Shown piece by piece: positions 6,411-8,347 of a stretch of 8,347 bases of DNA. How positions within the stretch are numbered: the stretch's first letter is position 1; each line of letters starts with the position of its first letter. The stretch lies in contig CACZTF010000160.1 of the NCBI GenBank assembly GCA_902784025.1, positions 1 through 8,347 of the forward strand. The letters are read 5' to 3'. Under the pieces are notes generated by a model, which saw nothing but the letters and a program-made list of their open reading frames with translations, was not told the origin of the DNA and did not search any database. A program made the translations under genes and the position numbers. The stretch is from an uncultured Lachnospiraceae bacterium (GTDB lineage Bacteria; Bacillota; Clostridia; Lachnospirales; Lachnospiraceae).

Positions 6411-7265
6411 ATGATCACGGACGAAAAAGGGAAGCTATTTCTCTGTGCTACGCCTATAGGAAATCTTGAGGATATCACCCTTCGGGTTATAAGATGCTTA
6501 AAAGAGGCTGATCTGATAGCGGCAGAGGATACCAGAAACAGCATAAAGCTTCTCAATCATTTTGAGATAAAGACCCCTATGACTGCATATCACGAACATA
6601 ACAAATACGATAAGGGGCGGGAACTGGTAAAAGAGATGCTTTCAGGCAAATGTATAGCTCTTATCACAGATGCAGGGACGCCCGGCATATCCGACCCCGG
6701 AGAAGAGCTTGTAAAGATGTGTATAGATGCAGGAATACCGGTCACTTCTCTTCCGGGACCGGCTGCCTGCATAACAGCACTGACTGTCAGCGGTCTTGAT
6801 ACAAGAAGGTTTGCATTTGAAGCTTTTCTGCCTTCTGACAAAAAAGAAAGAAAAAGGGTGCTTGAAGATATTGAAAAAGAATACCGGACCATCATAATCT
6901 ATGAAGCACCTCATAGAATAAAAAACACACTGACAGAAATAAAAGATATACTGGGAGGTGAAAGACTTATAAGCATAGTCAAGGAACTTACAAAGATACA
7001 CGAGTCTGCAAGGATGATGACTCTGAAAGACGCTGTGACATTTGCAGAAAACGAACCTCCGAGAGGAGAATATGTGCTGGTTATAGAAGGAAGATCCAGA
7101 AAACAGGAAGAGGAACTGGAAAAGAAAAGATATCTTTCAATGAGCCTTCAGGAACATGTGCAGATGTATCTTGACGGGGGGTTGAATAAAAAGGAGGCTA
7201 TGAAAGCTGCGGCAAAAGACCGCGGCGTTTCAAAGAGCGAGATATACAGGGGGCTGTTGGAGTAA
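6411..7265 (+). CDS. rsmI: 16S rRNA (cytidine(1402)-2'-O)-methyltransferase
   Basis: RsmI 2'-O-methylates C1402 in the decoding centre of 16S rRNA, using SAM; together with RsmH it makes m4Cm. The 284-residue length equals the normal size. Tetrapyrrole-methylase-fold motifs are all present: TPIGNLEDIT (14-23), AEDTR (38-42), YHEHN (60-64), DAGTPGISDPG (87-97), SLPGP (113-117) and YEAPHR (164-169). The last 40 residues form a small helical domain (NKKEAMKAAAKDRGVSKSEI, 259-278) like the HTH-type C-terminus of the family. The ATG has AAGGAG 9 nt upstream. The gene follows the TrmN6-like gene by 49 nt and abuts topB directly, so the three are probably co-expressed. No odd substitutions were noticed. 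Confidence 0.96.
   Translation: MITDEKGKLFLCATPIGNLEDITLRVIRCLKEADLIAAEDTRNSIKLLNHFEIKTPMTAYHEHNKYDKGRELVKEMLSGKCIALITDAGTPGISDPGEELVKMCIDAGIPVTSLPGPAACITALTVSGLDTRRFAFEAFLPSDKKERKRVLEDIEKEYRTIIIYEAPHRIKNTLTEIKDILGGERLISIVKELTKIHESARMMTLKDAVTFAENEPPRGEYVLVIEGRSRKQEEELEKKRYLSMSLQEHVQMYLDGGLNKKEAMKAAAKDRGVSKSEIYRGLLE
7248..7262 (+). promoter_or_regulatory. Ribosome binding region of topB inside the end of rsmI
   Basis: Two candidates lie within rsmI codons: AGGGGG (7248-7253), 12 nt before the ATG, and GGAG (7259-7262), only 3 nt before it. Neither is ideally spaced, while the rsmI stop TAA directly abuts the ATG. This arrangement suggests topB translation depends mainly on ribosomes terminating on rsmI. 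Confidence 0.5.
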
Positions 7266-8347
7266 ATGTCAAAGAATTTGTTCATAGCGGAAAAACCAAG
7301 TGTTGCAAAGGAGTTTGCAAAAGCGTTGGGAGAGACGTTCAGATCCGGTGACGGGTTTATGGAGTCATCTTCTTTTGTTGTAACGTGGTGCGTAGGTCAC
7401 CTCGTGGCTATGAGTTATCCCGAAAAATATGATCCTGCACTGAAAAAATGGAGTCTGTCTTCCCTTCCTTTCATACCGGATGATTATAAGTATGAGGTGA
7501 TAAATGGAGTAAAAAAGCAGTTTGCTATCGTAAAAAAACAGCTTCTTCGCAGTGATCTGGATACTATATATGTATGTACAGACTCGGGAAGAGAAGGGGA
7601 ATATATTTACAGACTTGTTCGTGAGCAGGCAGGAGTAAGAGGTAAAAAAGAAAAAAGGGTCTGGATAGATTCCCAGACGGAAGAAGAGATAATAAAGGGA
7701 ATAAAAAATGCAAAAGACCTGTCAGAATATGATAACCTGTCAGATTCTGCATATCTCCGTGCAAAAGAAGATTACCTGATGGGTATCAATTTCTCCAGGG
7801 CCATGTCTCTGATCTATGGTAATATCATAGGAGCAGCGATCGGGAAAAAATATCTTACCGTTGCCGTAGGCCGTGTCATGACATGTGTGCTTGGGATGAT
7901 AGTGAAACGTGAAAGAGAAATACGTGGTTTTGTTACAACTCCTTTTTATAAGCTGAATGCCGGGATAAAAGAAGGGTTTTGCGCAGAATGGAAGGTCAGT
8001 GAAAACAGCAGGTTTTTCGGGAGCAAAAATCTGTACAAAGACAACGGCTTTTTGAACAAAGAAGATGCTATCACACTTGCGACAGGTATAGCTGGGGACA
8101 GCCGGATACCCGTAGAGTTCAAAAGTAAAGGGGAAAATTCCAAGGATACGGATCCTGATGCAACCGTGGCCGCAGAACCTGAAGGGAGAGCAGAGGTACC
8201 GGCGTGGGTACTAAAAGTTGAGAGAAAAAAGGAAAAGAAAAATCCACCACTTCTGTACATCCTTGCAGAGCTGCAAAATGACTGTTCCGGAATTTTTAAG
8301 ATAAGCCCTGAGGTTGCACTTAAGATAGCCCAGGAACTCTATGAAAA
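7266..8347 (+). CDS. topB: Type IA DNA topoisomerase (topoisomerase III), N-terminal part (runs off window)
   Basis: The frame is open from ATG 7266 to the window end (360 codons plus 2 nt). Type IA topoisomerases cut one DNA strand and pass another, unlinking replication and recombination intermediates. The toprim domain begins LFIAEKPSVA (5-14) with catalytic E9, followed by VVTWCVGHL (38-46). The toprim acidic motif reads TDSGREGE (105-112), with D106 and G108 where many topoisomerases III have D-P-D. VWIDSQTEEEI (132-142) and DYLMGINFSRA (169-179) are family landmarks. AVGRVMTCVLG (200-210) corresponds to the usual S-x-GRVQTP. An acidic stretch at about 286-313 is inserted ahead of the conserved PPLLYILAELQ (327-337). 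The active-site tyrosine block (K-x-I-T-Y-P-R-T type) should follow the last visible residues QELYE and is outside the window. It could be a specialised topB paralogue; type IA class is secure. Confidence 0.92.
   Translation, partial: MSKNLFIAEKPSVAKEFAKALGETFRSGDGFMESSSFVVTWCVGHLVAMSYPEKYDPALKKWSLSSLPFIPDDYKYEVINGVKKQFAIVKKQLLRSDLDTIYVCTDSGREGEYIYRLVREQAGVRGKKEKRVWIDSQTEEEIIKGIKNAKDLSEYDNLSDSAYLRAKEDYLMGINFSRAMSLIYGNIIGAAIGKKYLTVAVGRVMTCVLGMIVKREREIRGFVTTPFYKLNAGIKEGFCAEWKVSENSRFFGSKNLYKDNGFLNKEDAITLATGIAGDSRIPVEFKSKGENSKDTDPDATVAAEPEGRAEVPAWVLKVERKKEKKNPPLLYILAELQNDCSGIFKISPEVALKIAQELYE

Noticed and set aside
1..8347. Mobile element, CRISPR array, toxin-antitoxin or defence system
   Set aside because: No transposase, integrase, regular repeat-spacer pattern, terminal inverted repeats or effector-like domains were seen; all sizeable genes belong to housekeeping or transport families.

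Overview
The window looks like an ordinary chromosomal segment of an AT-rich Gram-positive anaerobe of the Clostridia, most likely Lachnospiraceae-like. The basis is the block holB - ricT(yaaT/PSP1) - tRNA1(Val) methyltransferase - rsmI, a Bacillota (Firmicutes) arrangement; strong AGGAGG-type ribosome sites; a TTG start on ricT; and frequent ATA and AGA codons. The taxonomic call is inference; no rRNA or marker gene is present.

Layout. Positions 1-220 hold the start of a leftward ThiF-like E1 adenylyltransferase gene, cut by the window edge. A divergent AT-rich promoter region (about 221-355) separates it from a rightward series that runs to the end of the window: a Na+/phosphate cotransporter with a fused PhoU domain (356-2302), a divergent asparaginase-family protein (2417-3457), DNA polymerase III delta' subunit HolB (3545-4600), the PSP1/RicT protein (4607-5518), a TrmN6-like adenine-N6 methyltransferase (5591-6361), the 16S rRNA 2'-O-methyltransferase RsmI (6411-7265), and the first 360 codons of a type IA topoisomerase (topoisomerase III, 7266 to beyond 8347). 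The topoisomerase has no stop in the window; its reading frame was translated by hand.

How the genes fit together. From holB on, the genes serve information processing: clamp loading, RNase Y-associated RNA maturation, tRNA and rRNA methylation, and DNA topology. Spacing is tight (6 nt holB-ricT, 72 nt ricT-methyltransferase, 49 nt to rsmI, 0 nt rsmI-topB), and I see no convincing terminator among them, so they are probably co-transcribed. The phosphate transporter and the asparaginase-like gene lie upstream on the same strand with gaps of 114 and 87 nt. Whether they share the transcript is open.

I found no mobile element, CRISPR array, tRNA, rRNA, riboswitch or defence cassette, and no stretch over 300 bases without a gene. 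I do not see a novel multi-gene system. The best leads are protein-level oddities: an asparaginase homologue lacking the expected catalytic lysine, a topoisomerase III with a D-x-G instead of D-x-D toprim motif plus an extra acidic linker, and a delta' subunit with an expanded zinc-finger loop and altered SRC motif.
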